Counted from the first letter of the stretch, positions 7,239 to 15,604 are shown. The stretch is DNA of 18,235 nucleotides from Limiplasma pullistercoris (GCA_018715165.1 DVMC01000038.1:1-18235); one strand, 5' to 3'. A program made the numbers and translations. Notes: a model not told the origin generated them from the letters alone.

Positions 7239-7507
7239 ACAGTCTCTTCACCCTGATTGTCCTTGGTTTCCTGCTGATCTGCGCCATCGCCACATGTCTC
7301 ACCCGCAACCTGCTGGTGAGCGTGGTCATCTACATGGCCTACAGCGTGCTGATGAGCATCATGTGGATGCTTCTGCAATCGCCCGACCTGGCCATCACCG
7401 AAGCGGCCGTGGGTGCGGGCGTTACCAGCATCCTGTTCTTCATCGTGCTCAAGAAGATCCACGCCATCAAACCCCAGAAGGAGGACGAGCCGAATGACCA
7501 GAAATGA
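7235..7507 (+). CDS. DUF4040 / MbhD-like subunit (split MrpA C-terminal piece)
   Basis: A 90-residue protein with three membrane segments. The hallmark SPDLAITEAAVGAGV (49-63), with Glu56, is the MbhD/DUF4040 signature (PF13244). In Bacillus-type Mrp this domain is fused to the C-terminus of MrpA; in Mbh/Mbs complexes it is a separate small subunit, as here. The structural literature places this domain next to the first ion-translocating subunit. It overlaps mnhG by 4 bases and the following gene by 14. Confidence 0.88.
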   Translation: MNSLFTLIVLGFLLICAIATCLTRNLLVSVVIYMAYSVLMSIMWMLLQSPDLAITEAAVGAGVTSILFFIVLKKIHAIKPQKEDEPNDQK

Positions 7508-8504
7508 TTCCCGCCCCTCGCTGTGGGAGCGCTTCGTCAACTGGGAAACCGGCGATGACAGCGTGCTGGACGGCGAGATTGAACAGAGCATGGACCAGGC
7601 CGCGCCGCAGGAGGCGGGCGGCGAAGTCTACGCCAGCGCGGAAAAGCGCGCCGACGACCATCGAACCGCCCTGGTGGAGGAGGAGCGGTCCTACTATTCG
7701 CGCGTTCACGAATGGTCGCTGCACAAGGGCGTCAAGCTCATCAACCGGCTGTACCGCCTCTCGGCGGTGCTGGTTCTGTGCTTCATCATCTTCTTCCTGA
7801 TGAGCACCGTGGTGGCCCTGCCCCCCTTCGGCGAGGCGGACAATCCCTATAATAATGAAGTTTCGCAGCGCTACATCGAAAAGGGCATCGAGGAGACCGG
7901 CGCCATCAACTTTGTGGCCGGCATGATTCTGGACTACCGTGCCTTCGATACCTTCGGCGAATCGACGGTGCTGTTTGTGGCGGCGTGCAGCGTGCTTTTG
8001 CTGCTCAAGCTCGGCGACCACGGCCCCGACGAGAAGCCCACGGCCGCCATGCTGGAGGCCGAATGGGACGACCGCCATCACGAGCCCAAGAACGACGCCA
8101 TCCTCCAGCTGGCCGCCAAGATTCTCGTGCCGGTCATCCTGCTCTACGGCATGTACATCGTCCTGAACGGCCACCTGAGCCCCGGCGGCGGCTTCAGCGG
8201 CGGCGCCGTCATGGGCGCGGGCCTGATCCTCTACCTCAACGCCTTCGGCTTCCAGAAGACCGAACGCTTCTTCACCTACCGCACCTTCCGCTGGATCACC
8301 TTCCTGGCCCTGATGACCTATGCCGCCCTCAAGAGCTATTCCTTCTACACCGGCGCCAACCACATCGAAAGCGGCATCCCGCTGGGCACGCCCGGCGCCA
8401 TCCTCTCCTCCGGCTTCATCCTGCCGCTGAACATCTGCGTGGGCCTGATCGTCATGTGCACGATGTACGCGTTTTACACGCTGTTTCGCAAGGGGGGCAT
8501 GTAA
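7494..8504 (+). CDS. mnhB: MbhE-MnhB fusion subunit
   Basis: A 336-residue protein. Residues 1-80 are hydrophilic and rich in acidic residues, with no recognisable domain. Residues about 88-172 resemble MbhE: a membrane helix, then a loop with DYRAFDTFGESTVL (147-160) and a second helix. Residues about 200-334 are the MnhB/MrpB domain (PF04039) with the hallmark GHLSPGGGFSGGAV (226-239). MbhE plus MnhB in one chain replaces two subunits of archaeal Mbh; in Bacillus-type Mrp the MbhE piece belongs to MrpA. I chose the ATG at 7494 because AAGGAGG (7478-7484) is 9 bases upstream; the open frame continues 5' only inside the previous gene. It overlaps that gene by 14 bases. Confidence 0.88.
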   Translation: MTRNDSRPSLWERFVNWETGDDSVLDGEIEQSMDQAAPQEAGGEVYASAEKRADDHRTALVEEERSYYSRVHEWSLHKGVKLINRLYRLSAVLVLCFIIFFLMSTVVALPPFGEADNPYNNEVSQRYIEKGIEETGAINFVAGMILDYRAFDTFGESTVLFVAACSVLLLLKLGDHGPDEKPTAAMLEAEWDDRHHEPKNDAILQLAAKILVPVILLYGMYIVLNGHLSPGGGFSGGAVMGAGLILYLNAFGFQKTERFFTYRTFRWITFLALMTYAALKSYSFYTGANHIESGIPLGTPGAILSSGFILPLNICVGLIVMCTMYAFYTLFRKGGM

Positions 8505-8507
8505 GCG

Positions 8508-8882
8508 ATGCTTACCATCATCCAGGAACATCTGGAGGAAATCGTGGCGGTGCTGCTGTTCGCCATCGGCTTTACCACGCTTCTGCTCCAGCGCAACCTG
8601 ATCAAAAAGATCATCGGCTTCAACATCATGGACACGGCCATCTATCTGCTGCTGACCTCCGTGGGCTATATCGAGGACCGCACCGCCCCCATCCTGACCG
8701 ACGGCGTCATCTCCGCCCAGTACTACATCAACCCCATTCCCGCGGGCCTGGTGCTGACGGGCATCGTGGTCAGCGTGAGCGTGACGGCGCTGATGCTCTC
8801 GCTCACCGTGCGCCTCTACCGCCGCTACCACACGCTGGATATCGACCGCATCACGCTGATGATGAAGGGGGAGGACGACTGA
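8508..8882 (+). CDS. mnhC: Mrp/Mnh antiporter subunit C (NuoK-like)
   Basis: A 124-residue NuoK/MnhC-family protein (PF00420) with three membrane segments. Hallmarks are NLIKKIIGFNIMDTAIYL (30-47) and NPIPAGLVLTGIVVS (75-89); the second is usually DP(L/I)PQALVLTAIVI, so Gln-Ala has become Ala-Gly here. In complex-I-like machines this subunit contacts the first antiporter-like chain. The start follows the mnhB stop by 3 bases, with AAGGGGGG ahead of it. Confidence 0.92.
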   Translation: MLTIIQEHLEEIVAVLLFAIGFTTLLLQRNLIKKIIGFNIMDTAIYLLLTSVGYIEDRTAPILTDGVISAQYYINPIPAGLVLTGIVVSVSVTALMLSLTVRLYRRYHTLDIDRITLMMKGEDD

Positions 8883-8883
8883 T

Positions 8884-10377
8884 ATGCAATTTGTACAGAA
8901 CGTCCCCTTCTTCTCCATCATGCTGTGCATGGTGTCGGGCATTTTCAGCGCCATGCTGCCGGGCCGCGTGGCCAAGTGGGTGACGGCGGGGCTTGCCGCG
9001 GCGGTCGCGGCGCTGAACCTGTGGCTGACCCTCTTCATGTGGGGCTACGGCGAAAGCTACGTCTACTGGATGGGCCACTTCCCCGCTCCCTGGGGCAACG
9101 AGCTGCGCGCGGGCGTGCTGGAACCCACGCTGGCGGTGGTCTTCAGCCTCATCATGCTGCTCAGCGTACTGGGCGGCATGCGCAAGCTCACCGAGCAGGT
9201 GGACCGCAAGAAGGTCAATATCGTGTGCGTCATGCTGGACCTGGTGCTGGCCGCCATGATGAGCATGCTCTACACCAACGACCTGTTCACCGCGTATGTC
9301 TTTATCGAAATCATGACGCTCACGGCCTGCGCGCTCATCATGTCGCGGCAGAACGGCCGCACGATGGTCTCGGCCATGCGCTACATGATTATGAGCCTGC
9401 TGGGCTCCGGCCTGACCCTGATCGCCATCACCATCACCTACAACCTCACCGGCCACCTGCTCATGGAAAACATCCATGATTCGCTGATGGAGCTGTCCGC
9501 ATCGGGCGAATACACGACGCCCATCACCGTCATCATGGGCCTGTTCTTCGTGGGTCTGGGCATCAAAAGCGCCCTGTACCCCTTCCATACCTGGCTGCCG
9601 GACGCCTACGGGTATTCCACGCCCACGGCCAGCGCGGTGCTCTCCAGCATCGTCAGCAAGGCCTATATCTTCCTGCTCATTAAGATCTTCTACCGCGTCA
9701 TCGGCATGGAGCTGGTCACCAGCAGCCATGTGATGGACCTGATGTTCGTCTTTGGCGTCGTTGGCATGATCGCGGGCAGCGTGAACGCCATTTTCAGCCA
9801 TGACCTCAGGCGCATGGTGGCCTTCAGCTCCGTGGCGCAGATCGGCTACATCTACGCCGGGCTGGGCCTGGGCACGAATATTGGCTTTGTGGCTGCCATC
9901 TATCACATGCTCATGCATGCCTGCGCCAAGAGCGCGCTGTTCATCTCCTCCTCCGGACTGGCCGACGCATCGGGCAACAGCAAGCGGTTCTCCGACCTCA
10001 GGGGCGCTGGCTTTCGCAATCCTGCCGCGGGCGTATGCTTCAGCGTGGCGGCCATGAGCCTGGTGGGCATCCCGGTGCTGGGCGGCTTCATCAGCAAGCT
10101 GTATCTCAGCAATGCCGCGCTCGACCGGGGCGGCCTGCACATGTGGGTGATGCTGATTGCGCTGGCGGTGAGCACGCTGCTCAACGTGCTGTACTTCATG
10201 AAAACCGTCATCACGCTCTACCGCCCGCCGCGCGACGGCTTCCAGCCCCCCGCGCCGGAGCGCAGCCCGCTTTCCGGCGGGGCCATGTGGGGCTTTGTGG
10301 CGCTGAACCTGCTGGTGGGCCTGATGGCGCAGCCGATTGTGACGGCCATCACCAATGGCCTTATGATGTTTGAGTGA
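8884..10377 (+). CDS. mnhD: Antiporter-like ion-translocating subunit 1 (MnhD/MbhH type)
   Basis: A 497-residue protein with about 14 membrane segments and the complex-I proton-channel domain (PF00361) at about 120-410. The functional residues of the family are present: Glu142 in FIEIMT, Lys228 in GLGIKSALYPFHTWLPDA, Lys259 in SSIVSKA, and His341/His345/Lys349 in the twelfth-helix region. The sequence after WLPDA (YGYSTPTASAVLSS) is of the MbhH/MrpD kind. It starts 1 base after mnhC, with GGGGGAGG upstream. It is the first of four such chains in the operon and probably sits next to MnhC. Confidence 0.92.
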   Translation: MQFVQNVPFFSIMLCMVSGIFSAMLPGRVAKWVTAGLAAAVAALNLWLTLFMWGYGESYVYWMGHFPAPWGNELRAGVLEPTLAVVFSLIMLLSVLGGMRKLTEQVDRKKVNIVCVMLDLVLAAMMSMLYTNDLFTAYVFIEIMTLTACALIMSRQNGRTMVSAMRYMIMSLLGSGLTLIAITITYNLTGHLLMENIHDSLMELSASGEYTTPITVIMGLFFVGLGIKSALYPFHTWLPDAYGYSTPTASAVLSSIVSKAYIFLLIKIFYRVIGMELVTSSHVMDLMFVFGVVGMIAGSVNAIFSHDLRRMVAFSSVAQIGYIYAGLGLGTNIGFVAAIYHMLMHACAKSALFISSSGLADASGNSKRFSDLRGAGFRNPAAGVCFSVAAMSLVGIPVLGGFISKLYLSNAALDRGGLHMWVMLIALAVSTLLNVLYFMKTVITLYRPPRDGFQPPAPERSPLSGGAMWGFVALNLLVGLMAQPIVTAITNGLMMFE

Positions 10378-10390
10378 GGAGGATGTCAAG

Positions 10391-11872
10391 ATGCAGGCGG
10401 TCCTGTTGATTTTGACCCCGTTGTTTCCCGCGCTGTGCGCGCTTCTGTGCTGGTTTGTGCCCGCGCTGCGGCCGGACAAGGCGCGTGACCGCTTTGTGCT
10501 GGCTTCCCTGGTGGCGAGCTTTCTGCTCACCGTGGCCCTGTGCCTGACCGGCGATGGCAGCCTGACCCTGTTTACCATCTCCCAGAACCTGCCGGTGGTG
10601 GCGGCCTCCGACGGCCTGTCGCGGCTGTTCAGCATCCTGATGAGCGGCATGTGGCTGCTCTCCGGCGCGTTCAGCTTCGGCTACATGGCCCACGAGGGCG
10701 CGCAGCGGCGGTTCTACACCTTCTACCTGCTCACCCTGAGCGCGCTTCTGGGGCTGTGCTTCGCGGGTACGCTGGTGACGATGTACCTGTGCTTTGAGCT
10801 GATGACCCTCCTGTCCGTGGCGCTGGTTCTGCACAGCCTGACCAAGGAAGCCGTGGCGGCGGGCATGAAATACCTGCTGTACTCCATCGCGGGCGCGATG
10901 ATGGGTTTGCTGGGCATCTTCTTCTTTACCGCCAACGCGGTGACCCCCCTGTTCGTTCCCGGCGGCACGCTCTCGCCTGATGCCGTGGCCTCGCAGGGCC
11001 CGCTGCTTCTGTGGGTGCTGCTCATCACGGTGATCGGCTTTGGCACCAAGGCCGGTATGTTCCCCATGCACGGCTGGCTGCCCACGGCCCACCCCATCGC
11101 TCCGGCCCCGGCCAGCGCGGTGCTCAGCGGCGTGATTACCAAGGCGGGCGTTTTGTGCATCATCCGCGTGATCTTCTACGTGACCGGCGCGGACTTCCTG
11201 CGCGGCACGTGGGTGCAGACGGCGCTGATTATGCTGGCGCTGATTACGGTGTTCATGGGCTCGATGATGGCCCTCAAGGTCACGGTGCTCAAAAAGCGCC
11301 TGGCCTATTCCAGCGTGTCGCAGGTCAGCTACGTGCTTTTCGGCCTGTTCATGCTGAACGAGACGGCCTTTCAGGGCGCGCTGCTGCATGTGTACTTCCA
11401 CTCCATCATGAAAAACCTCCTCTTCCTCTGCGCCGGCGGCATCATTCTCAAGACCGGCCTGACCGATGTGCGCGACCTGCGCGGCATCGGCAAGCGCATG
11501 CCGGCCACCCTGTGGTGCTTTACCCTCGCGGGCGTGAGCCTGGTGGGCGTGCCCCCGCTGTGCGGCTTCTTCAGCAAGTGGGAGCTGGCGCAGGGCGCCA
11601 TGGCGAGCGGCGTGGCCACCTTCAGCTGGCTTGGACCGGTGGTGCTGCTGGTATCTGCGCTGCTCACGGCGGGCTATCTGCTGCCGGTGAGCATCAACGG
11701 CTTCTTCCCCGGCCGCGCGAGCGGCGAGGCGGCGCTGGAGACCTCCTGCTGCGAGCTGAAGGCCTCCATGCTCTGGCCGCTGGTGGCGCTGGCCGCGCTG
11801 ACGCTGATTCTGGGCCTGTGGCCTTCGCTGGTGGAAACCGCTGTGAGCGCCGTTGCGGCGGCTGTGCTGTAA
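10391..11872 (+). CDS. Antiporter-like ion-translocating subunit 2 (NuoM/HyfB type)
   Basis: A 493-residue, roughly 14-helix protein with the PF00361 domain. The key residues are Glu136 in CFELMT, Lys220 in GFGTKAGMFPMHGWLP, Lys251 in VITKAG, and His333/His337/Lys341. The sequence after the broken helix, TAHPIAPAPASAVLSG, resembles hydrogenase-4 (HyfB/HycC) chains more than MrpD. The ATG at 10391 is chosen because GAGGAGG (10376-10382) is 8 bases upstream; an in-frame TTG at 10370 has no such site. It lies 13 bases after subunit 1. It is a clear paralogue of subunits 1, 3 and 4 but not a recent duplicate. Confidence 0.9.
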   Translation: MQAVLLILTPLFPALCALLCWFVPALRPDKARDRFVLASLVASFLLTVALCLTGDGSLTLFTISQNLPVVAASDGLSRLFSILMSGMWLLSGAFSFGYMAHEGAQRRFYTFYLLTLSALLGLCFAGTLVTMYLCFELMTLLSVALVLHSLTKEAVAAGMKYLLYSIAGAMMGLLGIFFFTANAVTPLFVPGGTLSPDAVASQGPLLLWVLLITVIGFGTKAGMFPMHGWLPTAHPIAPAPASAVLSGVITKAGVLCIIRVIFYVTGADFLRGTWVQTALIMLALITVFMGSMMALKVTVLKKRLAYSSVSQVSYVLFGLFMLNETAFQGALLHVYFHSIMKNLLFLCAGGIILKTGLTDVRDLRGIGKRMPATLWCFTLAGVSLVGVPPLCGFFSKWELAQGAMASGVATFSWLGPVVLLVSALLTAGYLLPVSINGFFPGRASGEAALETSCCELKASMLWPLVALAALTLILGLWPSLVETAVSAVAAAVL

Positions 11873-11891
11873 AAGAGAGGCGGGCCGAGAT

Positions 11892-13349
11892 ATGCTGTTG
11901 ATTTCCATTCTGCTGCCCGTTCTGGGCGCGGTCGCGCTGTTCATCTGGCGGCCCCGGGATGTGCGGGCCTGTCACGCGCTGACCATGACCGCCACGCTGG
12001 CTACCTCCGCCTGCGTCGCGTGGTGCATCTTCACGCCGGGCGGGCATCCCATCACGCTGCTGAACCTGTCCGACTTGCTCTCCATCAGCTTCAAGCTCGA
12101 CGGCCTGGGGCGCGTCTTTGGCGGGCTGGTGGCCTTCCTGTGGCCGCTATCCACCCTGTACGCCTTTGAATACATGGCGCACGAGGGCGGGGAGAATCAC
12201 TTCTTCGGCTTCTACCTGCTCAGCTACGCGGTTACGCTGGGCATCGCCTTTGCCGAGGACCTGATGACCCTCTACATCTTCTACGAGCTGCTGACCCTGG
12301 CAACGCTGTTCCTGGTCATGCACGGCATGAAGCCGCAGGCCGTCTATGCGGGCCGCAAGTATGTATACTACTCGCTGGGCGGCGCGGCCATGGCGTTCCT
12401 GGCGCTGGCCACGGTGATGTACTTCAGCGGCAACTCCAACTTTGCGGCCGGCGGCATCCCCGCGCTGAAAAGCGCGCCCATGGATCTGCTCCTTCCCATG
12501 TTCGTACTGGGCTTCCTGGGCTTTGGCGTCAAGGCGGCCATCTTCCCCTTCCATGACTGGCTGCCCGCGGCGAGCGTAGCCCCCACGCCGGTCACGGCCC
12601 TGCTGCACGCGGTGGCGGTGGTCAAGGCGGGCGCGTTTGCGGTCATCCGCCTCAGCCACTACTGCTTCAGCCCGGATCTGATGCGCGGCACCTGGGCGCA
12701 GACGGTCTGCCTGATCGTGGCCATGTTCAGCATCGTGTTCGGCAGCGCGATGGCGGTTCGCGAGCGGCATATGAAGCGCCGGCTGGCCTACTCCACCATG
12801 AGCAACCTCAGCTACGTCCTCCTGGGCGCGCTTATGCTCACCCCCGAAGGGCTGCAGGGCGGACTGCTTCACATGGTGTATCACGCCATCATGAAGATCT
12901 GCCTGTTCAGCTGCGTGGGCGCGATGATGATCCGCACCGGCAAGAGCTATGTCGGCGAGATGCGCGGCATGAGCCGCGTGATGCCCTTCACCATGGCGGT
13001 GTTCCTGTTCTGCGGCATCGAGCTGGTGGGCATCCCGCCCTTTGTGGGCTTCCAGAGCAAGTGGGCGCTGGCCACAGCCGCGCTGAGCGCCAACGGCGCG
13101 CTGGGCGTGGCGGCCGTCGTGGTTCTGATCGTTTCGGCGGCGCTCACCTCCATTTATATGCTCGCTCCTGCGGTGTCGGCCTACGCGATGCCGCTCAGCC
13201 CGGATTCGGGGCTTGAGGGCAAGAGGCTGGACCCCGGCTGGCGTATGCAGCTGCCGCTGATTCTGCTGGTGATCGTCATGCTGATTCTGGTGTTTGCCTC
13301 CGCGCCGCTGGCCGGGTATCTGGGCCAGGTGGCCGCGGGGCTGGTGTAA
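11892..13349 (+). CDS. Antiporter-like ion-translocating subunit 3 (NuoL/MrpA-core type)
   Basis: A 485-residue, roughly 14-helix protein with the PF00361 domain. Glu132 (FYELLT), Lys214 (GFGVKAAIFPFHDWLP), His239 and Lys245 (LLHAVAVVKAGAF), and His327/His331/Lys335 are all present. The stretch APTPVTALLHAVAVVKAG is the NuoL/MrpA version of the eighth helix, where MrpA has the pattern P(T/S)P(V/I)SA.LH...VKAG. I read it as the counterpart of the N-terminal core of MrpA, without the DUF4040 tail found earlier in the operon. The start at 11892 has a weak site (AGAGAGG, 11874-11880). It starts 19 bases after subunit 2. Confidence 0.9.
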   Translation: MLLISILLPVLGAVALFIWRPRDVRACHALTMTATLATSACVAWCIFTPGGHPITLLNLSDLLSISFKLDGLGRVFGGLVAFLWPLSTLYAFEYMAHEGGENHFFGFYLLSYAVTLGIAFAEDLMTLYIFYELLTLATLFLVMHGMKPQAVYAGRKYVYYSLGGAAMAFLALATVMYFSGNSNFAAGGIPALKSAPMDLLLPMFVLGFLGFGVKAAIFPFHDWLPAASVAPTPVTALLHAVAVVKAGAFAVIRLSHYCFSPDLMRGTWAQTVCLIVAMFSIVFGSAMAVRERHMKRRLAYSTMSNLSYVLLGALMLTPEGLQGGLLHMVYHAIMKICLFSCVGAMMIRTGKSYVGEMRGMSRVMPFTMAVFLFCGIELVGIPPFVGFQSKWALATAALSANGALGVAAVVVLIVSAALTSIYMLAPAVSAYAMPLSPDSGLEGKRLDPGWRMQLPLILLVIVMLILVFASAPLAGYLGQVAAGLV

Positions 13350-13361
13350 GGAGGTGTGGGT

Positions 13362-15497
13362 ATGAACGGTTCTTTGATTTTGCTGATTCTGGCCGTTATC
13401 CCCATGCTGTGCGCGCCGCTGGCATGGGCGCTGGGCCGCAAAGGCGGCCAGCGCGCCATCGCGGTGATGATCGCCTGCGCGGCGGTCGAGACGGCGGCGC
13501 TGATCTATTTCACGGCGCTGGCTGCCGGCGGAAACGCGGCCCGCCTCACCTGGGAGGGCTTCCTGGGCATGGGCATCCGCATGCGGGCGGACGGTTTCCG
13601 TGCGCTGTACGCGATGATCGCCTCGGTGATGTGGCTGGTTACGTCTCTGTTCAGCCGCGACTATCTGCGGCATGACCATGCGACGGGCCGCTACGCCTTC
13701 TTCACGCTGATGACGCTGGGCGCGACGGTGGGGCTGTTTTTGAGTGATTCCATCTACACGGCCTTCCTGTTCTTTGAGGTCATGTCCCTGGCCAGCTACC
13801 CCTGGGTGGCGCACGAGGAGACCCCGGAGGCCATGCGCGCGGCGCAGACGTACCTCTACATCGCCGTCATCGGCGGTCTGGTGATGCTCATGGGCATCTT
13901 CCTGCTGCCCGCCCGTATGGCGACGTTGCCCTTCTCGTCCCTGCCCGCCTTTGTCACCGCCTACGGCTTTGACGCGCTGTGGTTGCCCGCGGTGCTGATT
14001 CTCTTCGGCTTCGGGGCCAAGGCCGGCGCCTTTCCGCTGCACATCTGGCTGCCCAAGGCTCACCCGGTGGCTCCCGCGCCCGCGAGCGCGCTGCTCTCCG
14101 GCATGCTCACCAAGGCCGGCATCTTTGGCATGCTGGTGCTCACCTGCTACCTGATGCGCGGCTGCACGGCCTTCGGCGACCTTATCTTCCGCCTGGGCGT
14201 GATCACCATGTTCCTGGGCGCGCTGCTGGCCATCTTCTCCACGAACCTCAAGCGCACGCTCGCGTGCTCGTCGCTCAGCCAGATCGGCTTCATCATGGTG
14301 GGCGTGGGCCTGCAGGGCCTGTGCGCAGGCGAAAACGGGCTGGCAGCCTACGGCACCATCCAGCACATGGTCAACCACTCGCTGTTCAAGCTGGTGCTGT
14401 TCCTGTGCGCGGGCGTGGTGGCCATGAACGCGCATGCGTTGAGCCTCAACGAGGTGCGCGGCTTCGGACGCAAAAAGCCGCTGCTGCACTTCTGCTTCCT
14501 GATGGGCATGCTCGGCATCGCGGGCATTCCTGGCTTCAGCGGCTACGCCAGCAAATCCCTTCTGCATGAGGGGCTCCTGGAATACATCCACGAGCTGACC
14601 GCGCTGGGCGAGGGCGCGCTGCCCTACCAGATCGCGGAATGGGTGTTCATCATCTCCGGCGGCATGACGCTGTGCTACATGTTCAAGCTCTACCTGTGCC
14701 TGTTCTGGCAGAAGAACCCCACGCGCCAGGCCGAGTACGACGGCATGCGCAAGTACCTCTCCACGCCCTCCGGCATCGCGCTGGGACTGTGCGCCGCCCT
14801 CATCCCCGTGCTGGGCCTCCTGCCCGGCGTGCTGATGAGCGGCATCGGCGAGCTGGCGCGTCCCTTCTTTAACGCCACGGCGCCCGCGCACATGCCCATC
14901 GCCTATTTCAGCGGTGAAAACCTGCTGGGCGCGGCCAAGTCCATCATCATCGGCGTGGTGCTCTACGCCCTCAACTGGCAGTTCATCATGAGCAAGGAGA
15001 AAAAAGGCTCCCGCTCCTATCCGGAGCGCTGGCCCAGGTGGCTGGATCTTGAGGACCTGATCTACCGTCCGGCGCTCAGGCTCCTGATCGCGGTGGGCTA
15101 TGGTGTGGCGCTCGTGCTGGACCGGCTGATGGACGGCGTAATCGTAGCCCTGCGCGCCGTGGGCGGACTGCTGGCCCGCGTTGCCGACGGCCTGTGCGAC
15201 GGGCTGATTCTGGGCGTCCGGCGCATCTTCCTGCCGCCGCTGTCCGCGCGGCAGCCCGTGCCGGTGGGCAACCGCTTCACCTATGCGTTCGGCCGCTTCT
15301 GCGACGGCACAAGCGCGTTTATCACCCGCCTGTTCCATCTGAAGCGGCCCGGCTGCACCCGCTACGAGAGCGTGTTCGCCGCCGCGATGGAGGAGGCCGG
15401 CCTTCAGTTCAAGCGCCTCACCCGCTCCATCAGCTTCGGCCTTATCATGTTCTGCTTGGGGCTGTTCGTCACGCTGGCGTATCTGCTGTGGCTGTAA
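13362..15497 (+). CDS. Antiporter-like ion-translocating subunit 4 (complex I subunit 5/HyfB-like, long C-terminus)
   Basis: A 711-residue protein, the last of the operon. Residues 1-500 are a PF00361 chain with Glu139 (FFEVMS), Lys220 (GFGAKAGAFPLHIWLP), Lys251 (LTKAG) and His335/His339/Lys343. The sequence KAHPVAPAPASALLSG is HyfB-like. About 200 further residues follow: another membrane helix (523-541), a charged stretch (543-565), a long amphipathic region with small residues (571-620), and a final helix (690-710). This recalls the lateral helix of NuoL, which runs along the other antiporter chains, but that is inference. The ATG at 13362 has AAGGAGGT 6 bases upstream, better placed than the GTG at 13356. 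A strong terminator follows 15 bases after the stop. Confidence 0.9.
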   Translation: MNGSLILLILAVIPMLCAPLAWALGRKGGQRAIAVMIACAAVETAALIYFTALAAGGNAARLTWEGFLGMGIRMRADGFRALYAMIASVMWLVTSLFSRDYLRHDHATGRYAFFTLMTLGATVGLFLSDSIYTAFLFFEVMSLASYPWVAHEETPEAMRAAQTYLYIAVIGGLVMLMGIFLLPARMATLPFSSLPAFVTAYGFDALWLPAVLILFGFGAKAGAFPLHIWLPKAHPVAPAPASALLSGMLTKAGIFGMLVLTCYLMRGCTAFGDLIFRLGVITMFLGALLAIFSTNLKRTLACSSLSQIGFIMVGVGLQGLCAGENGLAAYGTIQHMVNHSLFKLVLFLCAGVVAMNAHALSLNEVRGFGRKKPLLHFCFLMGMLGIAGIPGFSGYASKSLLHEGLLEYIHELTALGEGALPYQIAEWVFIISGGMTLCYMFKLYLCLFWQKNPTRQAEYDGMRKYLSTPSGIALGLCAALIPVLGLLPGVLMSGIGELARPFFNATAPAHMPIAYFSGENLLGAAKSIIIGVVLYALNWQFIMSKEKKGSRSYPERWPRWLDLEDLIYRPALRLLIAVGYGVALVLDRLMDGVIVALRAVGGLLARVADGLCDGLILGVRRIFLPPLSARQPVPVGNRFTYAFGRFCDGTSAFITRLFHLKRPGCTRYESVFAAAMEEAGLQFKRLTRSISFGLIMFCLGLFVTLAYLLWL

Positions 15498-15512
15498 CGA
15501 GACATACCGCAG

Positions 15513-15547
15513 CCGGCCCGGCGGCTTCTCTGCCGCCGGGCCGGTTT
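15513..15547 (+). terminator. Intrinsic terminator of the Mnh operon
   Basis: A perfect 13-bp GC stem, CCGGCCCGGCGGC (15513-15525) with GCCGCCGGGCCGG (15532-15544), a 6-base loop and a short T-tract TTTCT. It begins 15 bases after the stop of the last operon gene. Confidence 0.85.
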
Positions 15548-15562
15548 CTGCCTTGATTGCAC

Positions 15563-15599
15563 AAAAAAAGCGCCCCCGCCGAAGCGGAGGCGCTTTTTT
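15563..15599. terminator. Bidirectional terminator, mainly for the zinc-ribbon gene
   Basis: A7 (15563-15569), GCGCC, one mismatch, CCGC, loop CGAA, then GCGG, mismatch, GGCGC and T6 (to 15599). It is symmetrical, so each strand reads a GC stem followed by a U-tract. It starts 5 bases beyond the minus-strand zinc-ribbon stop. On the plus strand it backs up the operon terminator 18 bases upstream, insulating dnaA from the strong operon. Confidence 0.88.
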
Positions 15600-15604
15600 C
15601 AATC

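Noticed and set aside
7467..9038. A 523-codon minus-strand frame opposite mnhB and mnhC
   Set aside because: Antisense shadow; no recognisable domain, and the plus strand carries MnhB and MnhC signatures.
8851..10650. A 599-codon minus-strand frame opposite subunit 1
   Set aside because: His/Gln/Ala-rich low-complexity product, no ribosome site, antisense to a gene with conserved motifs.
10361..11944. A 527-codon minus-strand frame opposite subunit 2
   Set aside because: Same low-complexity composition, antisense to a well-supported gene.
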